In this document: in pieces, positions 53,725 through 62,442 of the stretch
How positions within the stretch are numbered: the first letter of the stretch is position 1
Layout of the letters: each line of letters begins with the position of its first letter
Assembly: GCF_000421165.1 (NCBI RefSeq)
Contig: NZ_ATWI01000015.1
Location: 55,507-119,506, forward strand
Reading direction: 5' to 3'
Length of the DNA: 64,000 nucleotides
From: Marinobacter daepoensis DSM 16072
Lineage (GTDB): Bacteria; Pseudomonadota; Gammaproteobacteria; Pseudomonadales; Oleiphilaceae
Notes under the pieces: model-generated
What the model was told of the DNA's origin: nothing
Databases searched by the model: none
Seen by the model: the letters and a program-made list of their open reading frames with translations, nothing else
Program-made: the position numbers and the translations under genes

Positions 53725-53925
53725 TGGTTTGATATTTCGGATTAATCAGGTGCGTTTTTGGAGCCGCGCTATGGCGGGATAAAAAATTGCCGGCCTTTTG
53801 CGTTTCGTTTCAGTCAGGCGTTAACCCCCCTCCCTTTAATAAACGACCTTACTTATCAGTGACAACCAACAGCTTTGGCGTCAGTACGCAAACCGGGACA
53901 GCACTATTTTGTGTTCACCTGGCCG
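53725..53925. other. Gap with a possible decayed attC
   Basis: GATTAATCAGGTGCGTTTTTGGAGC ... CAGGCGTTAACCC at about 53740-53830 resembles an attC with damaged boxes. I see no ORF in the remaining sequence. Confidence 0.35.
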
Positions 53926-54003
53926 GCCTAACGCTGAGCGCACCGGTGACCTTGACGTAGCGAAGCGCAGACAAGGGCATCCGGGTGACGCGCCTGGTTA
54001 GCT
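53926..54003 (-). other. attC site 10
   Basis: GCCTAACGCTGAGCGCACCGG ... GCGCCTGGTTAGCTG. The site closes the toxin-antitoxin cassette; the toxin stop (TTA) lies in its R'' box. Confidence 0.82.
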
Positions 54004-54300
54004 GTTCCCAATCATGTACGCACGAAGCTGCCGCTCCTCTCGCATGACATAGAGGACGAGAACCCGTTTCTCATCTTCACGATAAAAAATGCGACACGGT
54101 GGAACCACCACCTCCCTGTATACCGAATTAGGGAGCTCTGGAGGAATCCGTCCGGATTGGGGAAAATTTTCCAAACGCTCGATCTTATCGAAAACTTCCT
54201 GGACCAGATGACTTGCGGCAGCAGGATTATCCAGAGCAATGTACTCAGCAATGGCATCCAATTCTTGAAGGGCGGGCTCTGTCCAAATTACTTCAGCCAT
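53998..54300 (-). CDS. RelE/ParE family toxin (cassette)
   Basis: This 100-residue toxin of the RelE/ParE superfamily has VIWTEPALQELDAIAEYIALDNPAAASHLVQEVFDKIERLENFPQSGRIPPEL at residues about 4-55. The Arg-rich C-terminal half (VVPPCRIFYRED) is as in mRNA-cleaving or gyrase-targeting members; I cannot tell which. The gene starts inside the antitoxin gene (13-base overlap), so translation is coupled. TA modules stabilise long cassette arrays against loss. Confidence 0.9.
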   Translation of the reverse strand: MAEVIWTEPALQELDAIAEYIALDNPAAASHLVQEVFDKIERLENFPQSGRIPPELPNSVYREVVVPPCRIFYREDEKRVLVLYVMREERQLRAYMIGNS

Positions 54301-54545
54301 TTACTCATTTTCTCCCTGGCCTCACTTTGGCTGTACGTTCTTCCCTCAAGTACAGCAAGCTCTCCCCGCGAGAGCCCCTCAAGCAGCTCAAGTCGGCGCT
54401 GCATGAATTCGTAATCTTGCACATCGACAAGGTATGCGGATGGCTGTCCGTGCTCCGTAATCAGTACCGGCTCTTTGGACAGATGCAGGTCTGCCAAGAT
54501 TTTTGTGGCTTGGCGCTTAAGGTTGGTAACAAGCTCAACTTTCAT
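54288..54545 (-). CDS. Phd/YefM family antitoxin (cassette)
   Basis: This 85-residue antitoxin begins MKVELVTNLKRQATKILADLHLSKEPVLITEHGQPSAYLVD, the Phd/YefM DNA-binding fold, with a C-terminal tail that would cap the toxin (ARYSQSEAREKMSKWLK-like end). ATG 54545 is used. A perfect-looking palindrome 22 bases upstream is probably its operator. Confidence 0.9.
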   Translation of the reverse strand: MKVELVTNLKRQATKILADLHLSKEPVLITEHGQPSAYLVDVQDYEFMQRRLELLEGLSRGELAVLEGRTYSQSEAREKMSKWLK

Positions 54546-54567
54546 GGGCCCACCCTGATACACATAG

Positions 54568-54591
54568 AAAGTGACACTATAGTATCACTTT
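54568..54591. promoter_or_regulatory. Operator palindrome of the toxin-antitoxin cassette
   Basis: AAAGTGACACTATAGTATCACTTT is a near-perfect 24-base dyad just upstream of the antitoxin start, containing TATAGT-like promoter sequence. It suggests autoregulation and an own promoter inside the cassette. Confidence 0.78.
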
Positions 54592-54608
54592 GCAGGTAAG
54601 GCAATCAT

Positions 54609-54680
54609 AGCTAACGGCTGCATTCACCGGCGATGCGCAGCTTTATCGCGCAGTGTCCGGTGGAATGAGTGGTTGGGCAT
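54609..54680 (-). other. attC site 11
   Basis: AGCTAACGGCTGCATTCACCGGCG ... GAGTGGTTGGGC. R' is intact; R'' is TGGTTGGG. It follows the amidase gene. Confidence 0.68.
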
Positions 54681-54694
54681 CTGGGCTTTGTGCG

Positions 54695-55945
54695 TTACGT
54701 AGTTACGGAACATAAGTCTAACCCCGTTGGTTGAGAACCCCACAAGCGCAGACTGGCGTCGAGTAGGAACTCATCTTGATAGTGACCAGCTGTCAGAGAA
54801 AGCCCAACAGGAATACCATTAACCTGAGCCAGTGGAATGGTGATCTCGGGTAGCCGGGCAACACCAGCAAACGATGTGACGGCCATAGTACGGTCGTAAT
54901 AATCGAGTACAGAATTTAGGTTGCTGCCGGTGAGTGTGCCCTTCTTCGGAGCAAGCACAGGTGCCGTCGGGTAACAGAAAACATCGCCTGGCTGAGTGAA
55001 CGCGGCAACCCGTGAAAAGAGGACTTCGCATAAGTTCAGGGCGTCGCTCATCGTGCTGCGGTCGAACTGTTCGACGTTCCGGTATCCTGCCTGGAAGTTC
55101 GGTCCTTGTTCAGGTCGATTTTCCTGAATCCAGCCTCCAATGGCGTTGGCAATTTCCGCCGTCTGGAGTATCCGAAGAGCATCCTCGTTGCACGATTTCA
55201 GGCTGATGTCCAAGCCGGTGATGTCACGCAGAGAAATGGAGGTGACGGTGATGTTAGGGAAATTACCCAAATGCGTAATGCACTCGGACAAGGCGTTCTG
55301 GATCGCGGGGTCGGCTAGTGCGAAGGCTTCCTTCACCAAATAGATATTTTTCACTGGTGGAAGTGCAACGTCATGGCTGCGAAGAAGTACACGCATCGTT
55401 TGGCGCAGAACAGGAAGATTTTGAGCCAATATGCCAACAGTGCTTACACTTGGTGCAAAAGGAAGTACTCCGGCTTCGGAGATGCGGTGCAGGCTTGGCC
55501 GCATACCGAACACCCCACAAAGGCTAGCGGGAATCCGGATTGATCCGCCACAGTCGGTACCCAGCGCAAAGTCTACCAACCCACACGCGACTGCCGACGC
55601 CGAGCCACTTGATGACCCGCCGGGGATCCGATCCGGGGCGCGTGGGTTCACTGGCGTACCGTAGAAGTAGCTCTCGCCGTCCAGACTATAGGTAAATTCG
55701 TCGGCTATTGTTTTGCCGACGCAACGCGCTCCAGCCATCAGCAGTTGTTCCACACAAACCGCATGGTAGGCAGCTCGCGGATGCGCTTCACGCCATGGCT
55801 TACTACCATAGGAGGTAAATCGATCACGGATATCAATGTTGTCTTTAACTGCAAAGCACAAACCATCCAATGCGCCGGATGCATAGGGGGCTATTTCAAA
55901 ACGTTCAGCAAAAGCGTTGGAGGACTGGAAATCGTAAGTTTTCAT
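54695..55945 (-). CDS. Amidase signature family enzyme (large cassette)
   Basis: This 416-residue amidase has the triad Lys in CFAVKDNIDI, the serine-rich PGGSSSGSASAVACGLVDFALGTDCGGSIRIPASLCGVFGMRPS (about 105-150), and a C-terminal domain with AVTSFAGVARLPEITIPLA. It resembles the AMI1/TOC64-like or indole-acetamide hydrolase branch rather than GatA. At 1.25 kb it is large for an integron cassette. attC 11 and 12 flank it closely, so it probably moved as one. It is not a copy of the amidase at 8871. Confidence 0.88.
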   Translation of the reverse strand: MKTYDFQSSNAFAERFEIAPYASGALDGLCFAVKDNIDIRDRFTSYGSKPWREAHPRAAYHAVCVEQLLMAGARCVGKTIADEFTYSLDGESYFYGTPVNPRAPDRIPGGSSSGSASAVACGLVDFALGTDCGGSIRIPASLCGVFGMRPSLHRISEAGVLPFAPSVSTVGILAQNLPVLRQTMRVLLRSHDVALPPVKNIYLVKEAFALADPAIQNALSECITHLGNFPNITVTSISLRDITGLDISLKSCNEDALRILQTAEIANAIGGWIQENRPEQGPNFQAGYRNVEQFDRSTMSDALNLCEVLFSRVAAFTQPGDVFCYPTAPVLAPKKGTLTGSNLNSVLDYYDRTMAVTSFAGVARLPEITIPLAQVNGIPVGLSLTAGHYQDEFLLDASLRLWGSQPTGLDLCSVTT

Positions 55946-55997
55946 TGGTGGCCTGCGATATACACGTGATATTCACACATGCTTATGTGTGCTTGAT

Positions 55998-56068
55998 GCT
56001 TAACGCCTGCATTTTCGGCTGGTTTGGAGCGCAGCGGAAAACCAGTCCGACAACATGCGCTTGTTACG
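55998..56068 (-). other. attC site 12
   Basis: CTTAACGCCTGCATTTTCGGC ... GCGCTTGTTACGC. It shares a 45-base identical block with attC 7. It ends the DUF4279 cassette. Confidence 0.85.
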
Positions 56069-56081
56069 CAAGTTCGAGGCC

Positions 56082-56489
56082 TTAATCAGGGCCATAAATA
56101 TCCATATCTAACAATATATTACGTTCGCCAAGCTTCAACAGAGATCCCGCACTGAGACGAAGCCCTTCCATACTGCCACCCAAGAAAACACCACAGTAAA
56201 GGTCAATTCGATAGTTATCGGATAATTCCTGCCATGCGTCGAGATTGTCTGTAAGCTGGTCAAGAATTTCAGAGACTTGGGCATCCAAATCACCCGGCAG
56301 CTGATCGGTAGCAGTCAACCGCCACAGCCCAGTGGTAGCCACCCGGACCTTTCCGGACTTGGCAATGATCTCCTGGCCTTTGGCTTGGCAACTGGTTGGA
56401 AAGCCACCAAGGGAATCGGTTATGTCCTCCGGAAGCAGATCATCGCCGATTATCCGAAGTGTAGCCTTAGTCTGACTGATGCTAGCCAT
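56082..56489 (-). CDS. DUF4279 domain protein (cassette)
   Basis: This 135-residue protein begins ATLRIIGDDLLPEDITDSLGGFPT and continues TGLWRLTATDQLPGDLDAQVSEILDQL, the DUF4279 pattern. The family is common in cassette arrays and mobile regions and has no proven role. It is soluble, with no signal peptide. The flanking attC sites are well preserved, so it looks like a functional cassette. Confidence 0.82.
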   Translation of the reverse strand: MASISQTKATLRIIGDDLLPEDITDSLGGFPTSCQAKGQEIIAKSGKVRVATTGLWRLTATDQLPGDLDAQVSEILDQLTDNLDAWQELSDNYRIDLYCGVFLGGSMEGLRLSAGSLLKLGERNILLDMDIYGPD

Positions 56490-56506
56490 GATCCTCTGAT
56501 TTATGT

Positions 56507-56585
56507 GCGTAACGCCCGGCTCACGCGCCGGTTTGGAGACGCGAAGCGGCGGAAAATCGGTCGCCGTGCAGCCGATTGTTATATC
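56507..56585 (-). other. attC site 13
   Basis: GTAACGCCCGGCTCACGCGCCGG ... GCAGCCGATTGTTATATC. It differs from attC 20 (62977) at only about three positions across 72 bases. Confidence 0.9.
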
Positions 56586-57318
56586 ACTGAATCTCTAAAA
56601 CCTCTTCTCGCAGAAGCCTCGGGACCTGATTCTCTATTAAATCTGTCCACTTACGATCATATTCTTGCCGTGTCTGGAACCGGAACAACCGCGCCTTAAA
56701 CGAATTCTTTTTCCCTGGCTCTTGGTTCCATTGAGCATAAATATAGAAGTGCTCGCCAGCCAAGTACCCTTCAACCGTGCATTTCTGACGCTCATTTTGT
56801 TCCTGTTTGTCATCAAGCGCCTGACTTCTAATCAAAGTTTGAAGCCGTCCTCGCCTTGGCCAGGAGACCTTCCAAGCATTCCCAGCCTGATCGTGCACCT
56901 CTGCTTTTTGCACTTCACCAAGAGGAAAACCGTTTGGAACCGATATTAAGATGTCTTCCTTTGTTCCTTCGGGCAGGTTTATTGGTCTTCTTGGCGCCTG
57001 ATCGTAGACCCACCTTTTGTTAGACCAGTGATACCACTTGAAAACACGATGCCAGCGGCGCCCAGGCCTCATAAAAAATCTGACATAATCCACTGCTACC
57101 GGACGGCGACCTACAGACCTGATCGTGATTTTATGTTTCGGACTGGCCTTCCCCGAGGAATGCTCAAAGGAGAAATCCGATTCACATTGCAGGCATGGAT
57201 TATCTCTCTTGTGCGCTCGATAACGAAGAATCAAGCCGATAACCCCAGTTACAGTACCGATAGTTCCCGTAACAGCCCCCCAAATTGCCAATGCCTGAAC
57301 CAGATTACTTTCTTCCAT
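56584..57318 (-). CDS. Membrane-anchored hypothetical protein (cassette)
   Basis: This 244-residue protein has one N-terminal TM helix (ALAIWGAVTGTIGTVTGVIGLIL), two Cys (CLQC), and a soluble beta-rich part that follows. KHKITIRSVGRRPVAVDYVRFF resembles proteins with an N-terminal signal anchor and an Ig-like domain. A basic C-terminal region follows. The family is not recognised. The TM anchor suggests a cytoplasmic or periplasmic face membrane role. Confidence 0.68.
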   Translation of the reverse strand: MEESNLVQALAIWGAVTGTIGTVTGVIGLILRYRAHKRDNPCLQCESDFSFEHSSGKASPKHKITIRSVGRRPVAVDYVRFFMRPGRRWHRVFKWYHWSNKRWVYDQAPRRPINLPEGTKEDILISVPNGFPLGEVQKAEVHDQAGNAWKVSWPRRGRLQTLIRSQALDDKQEQNERQKCTVEGYLAGEHFYIYAQWNQEPGKKNSFKARLFRFQTRQEYDRKWTDLIENQVPRLLREEVLEIQ

Positions 57319-57330
57319 ATGACCCTAAGA

Positions 57331-57389
57331 TATAACGCCAGCAGCAGGGGCGCGACGTTAGGAGCGTCCCTTGCCTGCATTTGTTAACT
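57331..57389 (-). other. attC site 14 (short)
   Basis: TATAACGCCAGCAGCAGGGGCG ... CCTGCATTTGTTAAC. It is about 59 bases long with a compact stem. It ends the cassette of the gene at 57389. Confidence 0.88.
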
Positions 57390-57835
57390 CATTTCCGGGC
57401 AGCGGATTTCAGATCCACAGCATCGGAAAAAGTTGATCGATAGCTGCCAGCCTTCTCTGCGTCCAATCCGACGAGGATGGTTGCGCTACTTTCCCAGCAA
57501 GCGATTTCGAAGCTAGCCCCGTCTAATTGAGGCCCCGGCTCAGAGCCATCCCAGTAATGCGGGTTGCCATCGACAAATGGCGCTTCTCTCACTTCAACCC
57601 GAACTCCTTTAGGAAAGGCACTGAATACGGCCCAGATGAACTGAATATCGTCACTTGTGATCTGGGGTTCGAGCTCACCACCGGAATACCAGCCCTCGGC
57701 AAACTGAAAGCCATTCGTCTCGATATCGCTCACATACCAATCGTAATCAGAGCAGCTAATACCCAACGCCGCTATGACTTCACGCATATTTGTGAAAAAA
57801 CGTACTTGGTCGGTCCGTTCCAAGATCAGATTCAT
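57389..57835 (-). CDS. Hypothetical protein (cassette)
   Basis: This 148-residue protein begins MNLILERTDQVRFFTNMREVIAALGI and contains WYVSDIETNGFQFAEGWYSGGELEPQITSDDIQFIWAVFSAFP (about 35-75). I do not recognise the family; aromatic and acidic residues dominate. ATG 57835 is chosen because the longer frame to 57910 translates attC 15 sequence. Confidence 0.7.
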   Translation of the reverse strand: MNLILERTDQVRFFTNMREVIAALGISCSDYDWYVSDIETNGFQFAEGWYSGGELEPQITSDDIQFIWAVFSAFPKGVRVEVREAPFVDGNPHYWDGSEPGPQLDGASFEIACWESSATILVGLDAEKAGSYRSTFSDAVDLKSAARK

Positions 57836-57848
57836 ACCGGCTCTACGA

Positions 57849-57919
57849 GTTAACGCTTCGGCTTTGCGGCGCCCCGGAGCGCCAGCGTAGGCGCGTCCGA
57901 CAACAGTCAATTGTTATGT
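57849..57919 (-). other. attC site 15
   Basis: AGTTAACGCTTCGGCTTTGCGGCGCC ... AGTCAATTGTTATGT. R' and R'' are intact. Confidence 0.88.
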
Positions 57920-58225
57920 AATGTCACCCACGGTGAGCAAAAAAAACGTAATTGCTCCAATGGAATATAAGCCCTGGGCAATACGGAAACCAACTACCCC
58001 AGTGTCCTTTCTAACCTCTCCACCATACGGAATTCGTATTGCACCTGTGCCCTCTGAATATAGGACATAGAAAGGCAAATAAATCGACAGCCCGAACAAC
58101 CAAACGACGGCGGCAACACTAGCATTCCCACCGTGGAAAGACGCTTTAATGAAACCGGCCACAAAGAAAAGGCCTGCCATGAGGGCTGCATATCGGTGCA
58201 GCTTGCTGAGCTTCTCTATCTCCAT
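57914..58225 (-). CDS. Small membrane protein (cassette)
   Basis: This 103-residue protein begins MEIEKLSKLHRYAALMAGLFFVAGFIKASF and has three TM segments (residues about 11-27, 33-55 and 78-100). The family is not recognised. ATG 58225 is chosen because upstream codons of the longer frame run through attC 16 and the IS. It is the cassette just beside the IS110 insertion. Confidence 0.68.
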   Translation of the reverse strand: MEIEKLSKLHRYAALMAGLFFVAGFIKASFHGGNASVAAVVWLFGLSIYLPFYVLYSEGTGAIRIPYGGEVRKDTGVVGFRIAQGLYSIGAITFFLLTVGDIT

Positions 58226-58244
58226 AATCTGGCTGTCACTGCCA

Positions 58245-58320
58245 CATAACGCTTGCAGCATGCGCGCCCAAGGAATGGAGCCGAAGGCGCAATGTAATGG
58301 GCGTCGCTGTGCCTGCATTG
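58245..58320 (-). other. attC site 16, interrupted by the IS110-type element
   Basis: CATAACGCTTGCAGCATGCGCGCCC ... GTGCCTGCATTG. Its R'' box is split: joining CATTG (58316-58320) to TTATGCC (from 59505) restores CATTGTTATGCC. Confidence 0.88.
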
Positions 58321-58360
58321 TATGGATAATTTCTGCCGTGTTTGGGTAAATTGAGGCCCA

Positions 58361-59476
<1,116 letters not shown>

Positions 59477-59504
59477 TTTATGGAATTGACACCACAGTCA
59501 CTGG

Positions 59505-59984
59505 TTATGCCTTTTTTCGGGTAACTATGAAATACATAATCGAACCCGTTTTCTTGCTGTAGTGAGCCGATATTAGCTTATCCCCCAAATCCCAACGGTC
59601 ATGATTCGGATTAGGGAATGTAACATCAACTTCACCCTGCCCAATCTTCCATGTCCTTTCCGGAGCAGCTTTGTTGATAAGGTCTGCTCGTGAGTCCGAA
59701 AAGCTGAAGCCCAACGGAACCTCACCTGGGTATTTCTCATGCTCATGCTTGCCTTGTGCATACAGGAATATGGTTTGGCAATTTCTGAGATGTTTGGTCT
59801 TTCCACCCTGTGGGCCATCATCTGGCTCAAATAACAGATCTACACCATCGCTCTTTGATTCGACGTATTGGCGCCCATAGTCCGGATCGCCAACTTTAAA
59901 AGACGGATGCTTTTCCAAGAACGAATGTACTTCCTGGGAATCAATGTTCTTTCCAAAAAGCTCGAAAAGCTCAGACGTATCCAT
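59505..59984 (-). CDS. Hypothetical protein (cassette next to the IS)
   Basis: This 159-residue soluble protein begins MDTSELFELFGKNIDSQEVHSFLEKHPSFKVGDPDYGRQYVESKSDGVDLLFEPDD, a pattern also seen in small phage or TA-linked proteins. I cannot assign a family. A C-terminal SAHYSKKTGSIMYFIV strand follows. Its TAA stop is the first codon after the IS, so the insertion spared the coding sequence but separated it from its attC. Confidence 0.72.
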   Translation of the reverse strand: MDTSELFELFGKNIDSQEVHSFLEKHPSFKVGDPDYGRQYVESKSDGVDLLFEPDDGPQGGKTKHLRNCQTIFLYAQGKHEHEKYPGEVPLGFSFSDSRADLINKAAPERTWKIGQGEVDVTFPNPNHDRWDLGDKLISAHYSKKTGSIMYFIVTRKKA

Positions 59985-60007
59985 TTAGCTCAGAACTCTC
60001 CATAGGG

Positions 60008-60094
60008 CATAACGCCAGCAATAAACGGCGCCCTGAAAAGGGCGTCCGGTGGAGGCCCATCGGGCCGGAACGAATTTGATTGCCTTGTTAAATT
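60008..60094 (-). other. attC site 17a
   Basis: GCATAACGCCAGCAATAAACGGCGCCC ... GATTGCCTTGTTAAATTTGG. Its centre matches attC 9 and attC 18 (GGGCGTCCGGTGGAGGCC). Confidence 0.9.
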
Positions 60095-60468
60095 TGGTTG
60101 CAGCCGAAGACATGGAGTACCCCCGCAGCAATGAGCGCGATGATGGCGACAATGTCTGCGATGACGACCTTGCGAACGGGCTCATTGTACCCGCCAACTG
60201 ACCACGCAATCGCGATGAAGGACACAACGCTGGCGAGACCCGCGATGATTGCCAGTGTTTGCAGCGATGGCTGGAAGGCTGCGTACACCAAAAACAGGCC
60301 GAGAAGCCCAAACAAAATGGCCCGGTGACGCATCAGGATTTCGATGTTGGGCTCACCCAGGGAAATGCCATACAAAGCGGCAAGGCGCTCTACGCCCAAA
60401 ACCCCCGAAACGGGCAAGAGATGAATGATGCCTACGAGCACCAATAAGCCTGTGACGACTTTCTCCAT
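60088..60468 (-). CDS. Four-TM small membrane protein (cassette)
   Basis: This 126-residue protein has four hydrophobic segments (about 4-22, 45-65, 70-90 and 98-120), with a conserved-looking MRHRAILFGLLGLFLVYAAFQPSLQ. This is a pattern of small membrane proteins often annotated as hypothetical or wrongly as phosphopantetheine adenylyltransferase. The function is unknown. Ribosome site GGAGGAAACG precedes ATG 60468. Confidence 0.75.
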   Translation of the reverse strand: MEKVVTGLLVLVGIIHLLPVSGVLGVERLAALYGISLGEPNIEILMRHRAILFGLLGLFLVYAAFQPSLQTLAIIAGLASVVSFIAIAWSVGGYNEPVRKVVIADIVAIIALIAAGVLHVFGCNQI

Positions 60469-60488
60469 GTTTGCGTTTCCTCCCTGAA

Positions 60489-60573
60489 TTTAACGCCAGC
60501 CAACATGCGCGGCTACGAAATGGAGGCAAAGCCGCAATGTAGTAGGCGTCGCGGTGCTTGGCCTTGTTAAATA
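60489..60573 (-). other. attC site 17b
   Basis: TTTAACGCCAGCCAACATGCGCGGC ... TTGGCCTTGTTAAATAATC. Both boxes are intact. Confidence 0.9.
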
Positions 60574-60581
60574 ATCTTGAT

Positions 60582-60944
60582 TCACTCTTTCTGGTTAGAG
60601 TCGCCACCCTCTTGTGACAGTAATTTAGGGAGATTCAGTAGAAAGACCAAGTACATATAAAATCCAAAGAATCCTCCAATGAGCCATCCCATTGGAGGGC
60701 TAAGGGCTTCGATTGCGTTCTGGGCTGGTTGAAGCTTTCCAGTATCAACAAAGGGAGAGAGGTTCACAAAGGCTCTCGATACTGCGACATCCCATATTAA
60801 TCCGGAAGCCAAAGCAGCGCCCGTCACCACCAAAATCGGGGTAAATAATTTGCTAAAAGCCCGTGGGTGCCGATAGGCAATAATAGTCAACCCGGTCACA
60901 GCAGCTACCAGCAGGCTGGAAATTATTGCCTCAATCACACGCAC
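60582..60944 (-). CDS. Small membrane protein (cassette)
   Basis: This 120-residue protein has three or four TM segments (IISSLLVAAVTGLTIIAYR; LFTPILVVTGAALASGLIW; GWLIGGFFGFYMYLVFLLNL) and a charged C-terminus. The family is not recognised. attC-type sequence is found on both sides. Confidence 0.7.
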   Translation of the reverse strand: MRVIEAIISSLLVAAVTGLTIIAYRHPRAFSKLFTPILVVTGAALASGLIWDVAVSRAFVNLSPFVDTGKLQPAQNAIEALSPPMGWLIGGFFGFYMYLVFLLNLPKLLSQEGGDSNQKE

Positions 60945-60954
60945 TCCTCACACA

Positions 60955-61010
60955 TTTAATGCACAAAACAGTCGCGCGTTTACGCGTCCGGCTGATTTGT
61001 ATTGTTATGG
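60955..61010 (-). other. attC site 17c (degenerate)
   Basis: CATTTAATGCACAAAACAGTCGCGCG ... GATTTGTATTGTTATGG. R'' is perfect, R' is altered (TTTAATGC). The last codons of the gene at 60980 lie inside it. Confidence 0.6.
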
Positions 61011-61903
61011 AGGTCTTCGAGATTGGGGCTAGATCCAAACTCTGAAAACTCTGACACCTGAAAAGGCAAATATGATTCCTCGGCGTTATGTATTACTTCG
61101 TCGGACAAATGAGCAACCACACCAAATTCATATTCAACAATTGATGGATCAAGAGTAACATGGTAAGGCTGACGCTTTAATGCACTCAAGGTTGCTTTTT
61201 CTACCTCCTCTGACTGAAAAGACAAAAGCCGTAGTAACTGAGACTCATCGAAATCCAAAGACATTGCCGTTTCTATGTCACCAGGCACGGTAGTTATAGT
61301 CGTATAAACTCCATCTTCAACCTTTGCTATAAAGCAGGATCTACAGAATGGCGCAATGAATCTCATTTTTTCTGAAGCACCAATTCTTTTTAAGTAGATT
61401 CCAAAATCTGGAGCATAGTTAACTAGCCCCGGATTTCCTTGCACCTCAGAATTTAAAATTCTAAACAACTTTTCCCAGTGACTATCAATTTCTTCAATCT
61501 TGAAATGCAATATTGGCTCAAATTTTCGTATCTCGTAAAGAGCAAACTCACGACCATTACACAGAGCATACATTTCCGCCCTAATCTCAGGGTGAATAGC
61601 ATAACTATATGCCTGCTCAACATGCTTACTTTTAAGTATATCCTCTTGAGGTGATTTTGCGTCCAGCACCCAGAGAGGTTCATCGTTGGCCTTAAAAAGA
61701 TAATCCGGAATTATGGAAATCTTTCTCGGCTGAGAACCGATGGCTACGTAAGGGTGAACCAATGACTTACTACGTACGACCCTTGCATCGCCCGAGGCGG
61801 AGTAACCGAGTCCCTTGATGATTGGGAGAACCAATTCTTCCCTGACCGAATCCTCTTTAAAGTCCGGGTCATCCAATAAAGAAAAATCAAAATCCTTAAA
61901 CAT
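60980..61903 (-). CDS. HsdR N-terminal-like protein with PD-(D/E)XK motif (cassette)
   Basis: This 307-residue protein begins with EDSVREELVLPIIKGLGYSASGDARVVRSKSL and continues PRKISIIPDYLFKANDEPLWVLDAKSPQED at about residues 58-88. The elements E...PD...(D)xK, with LDAKSP, are the HsdR_N / PD-(D/E)XK nuclease core of type I restriction subunits. No helicase follows and no HsdM or HsdS is nearby. The coding DNA is AT-rich. It may be a stand-alone nuclease or a defence-related sensor; activity is unproven. It is long for a cassette. Confidence 0.8.
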   Translation of the reverse strand: MFKDFDFSLLDDPDFKEDSVREELVLPIIKGLGYSASGDARVVRSKSLVHPYVAIGSQPRKISIIPDYLFKANDEPLWVLDAKSPQEDILKSKHVEQAYSYAIHPEIRAEMYALCNGREFALYEIRKFEPILHFKIEEIDSHWEKLFRILNSEVQGNPGLVNYAPDFGIYLKRIGASEKMRFIAPFCRSCFIAKVEDGVYTTITTVPGDIETAMSLDFDESQLLRLLSFQSEEVEKATLSALKRQPYHVTLDPSIVEYEFGVVAHLSDEVIHNAEESYLPFQVSEFSEFGSSPNLEDLHNNTNQPDA

Positions 61904-61917
61904 GCTCCCCCTTTGTG

Positions 61918-62003
61918 TTTTAACGCTTTTGTTTAGCGGCGCCCCGACAGGGGCGTCCGGTGGAGGCCGCAGGCCGGAACAACCTACAACAACTTGTTAA
62001 ATT
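61918..62003 (-). other. attC site 18
   Basis: TTTTAACGCTTTTGTTTAGCGGCGCCCCGACAGG ... ACAACTTGTTAAATTTG. Nearly identical to attC 9 but with intact R'. Confidence 0.92.
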
Positions 62004-62353
62004 TGCTTTGAACGCCATTGCAGCACGAACCATGCGCAGAGTGCAGCAACGGGATGCAAGAAAAAGTCACCCCACTCATCGATTCGTTCGACGGTCATAA
62101 GATAGGCTTGGTCGCAGTCGTTCTCATCTACTCCACAGGTCGATGCATACTGTGTTGCATCAAAATTTAGCTGAGTTAAAACCAGGGAATATAAGATCCC
62201 GAAAATTAACCAGATACCGTAGCTCAGGCCATAAACCTTTAAACGTAGTTTTATCGCAGACGACTTGCCGACTCGGTAGAGGTGCAGCTCTGACAAAAGA
62301 ACGGGCCAAAGGTAAAAAAGCCCTACAATCGCGGGAACGAGAACAATTTCCAT
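61997..62353 (-). CDS. Small membrane protein (cassette)
   Basis: This 118-residue protein has three TM segments (about 3-22, 40-60 and 98-113) and two Cys (STCGVDENDC) in a loop that would be periplasmic. The family is not recognised. It is flanked by two well-preserved attC sites, so its cassette nature is clear. Confidence 0.75.
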   Translation of the reverse strand: MEIVLVPAIVGLFYLWPVLLSELHLYRVGKSSAIKLRLKVYGLSYGIWLIFGILYSLVLTQLNFDATQYASTCGVDENDCDQAYLMTVERIDEWGDFFLHPVAALCAWFVLQWRSKQI

Positions 62354-62358
62354 ATCAA

Positions 62359-62442
62359 TTTAACGCCCACAGCAGGGGCGGCTAAAAGCGAAGCGAGGAA
62401 CGAGCGCAGCTTTTAGACGTCCCTTGCCTGTGCTTGTTAAGT
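62359..62442 (-). other. attC site 19
   Basis: ATTTAACGCCCACAGCAGGGGCGGC ... CCTGTGCTTGTTAAGTG, with a strong internal CTAAAAGCG / CGCAGCTTTTAG stem. Confidence 0.9.
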
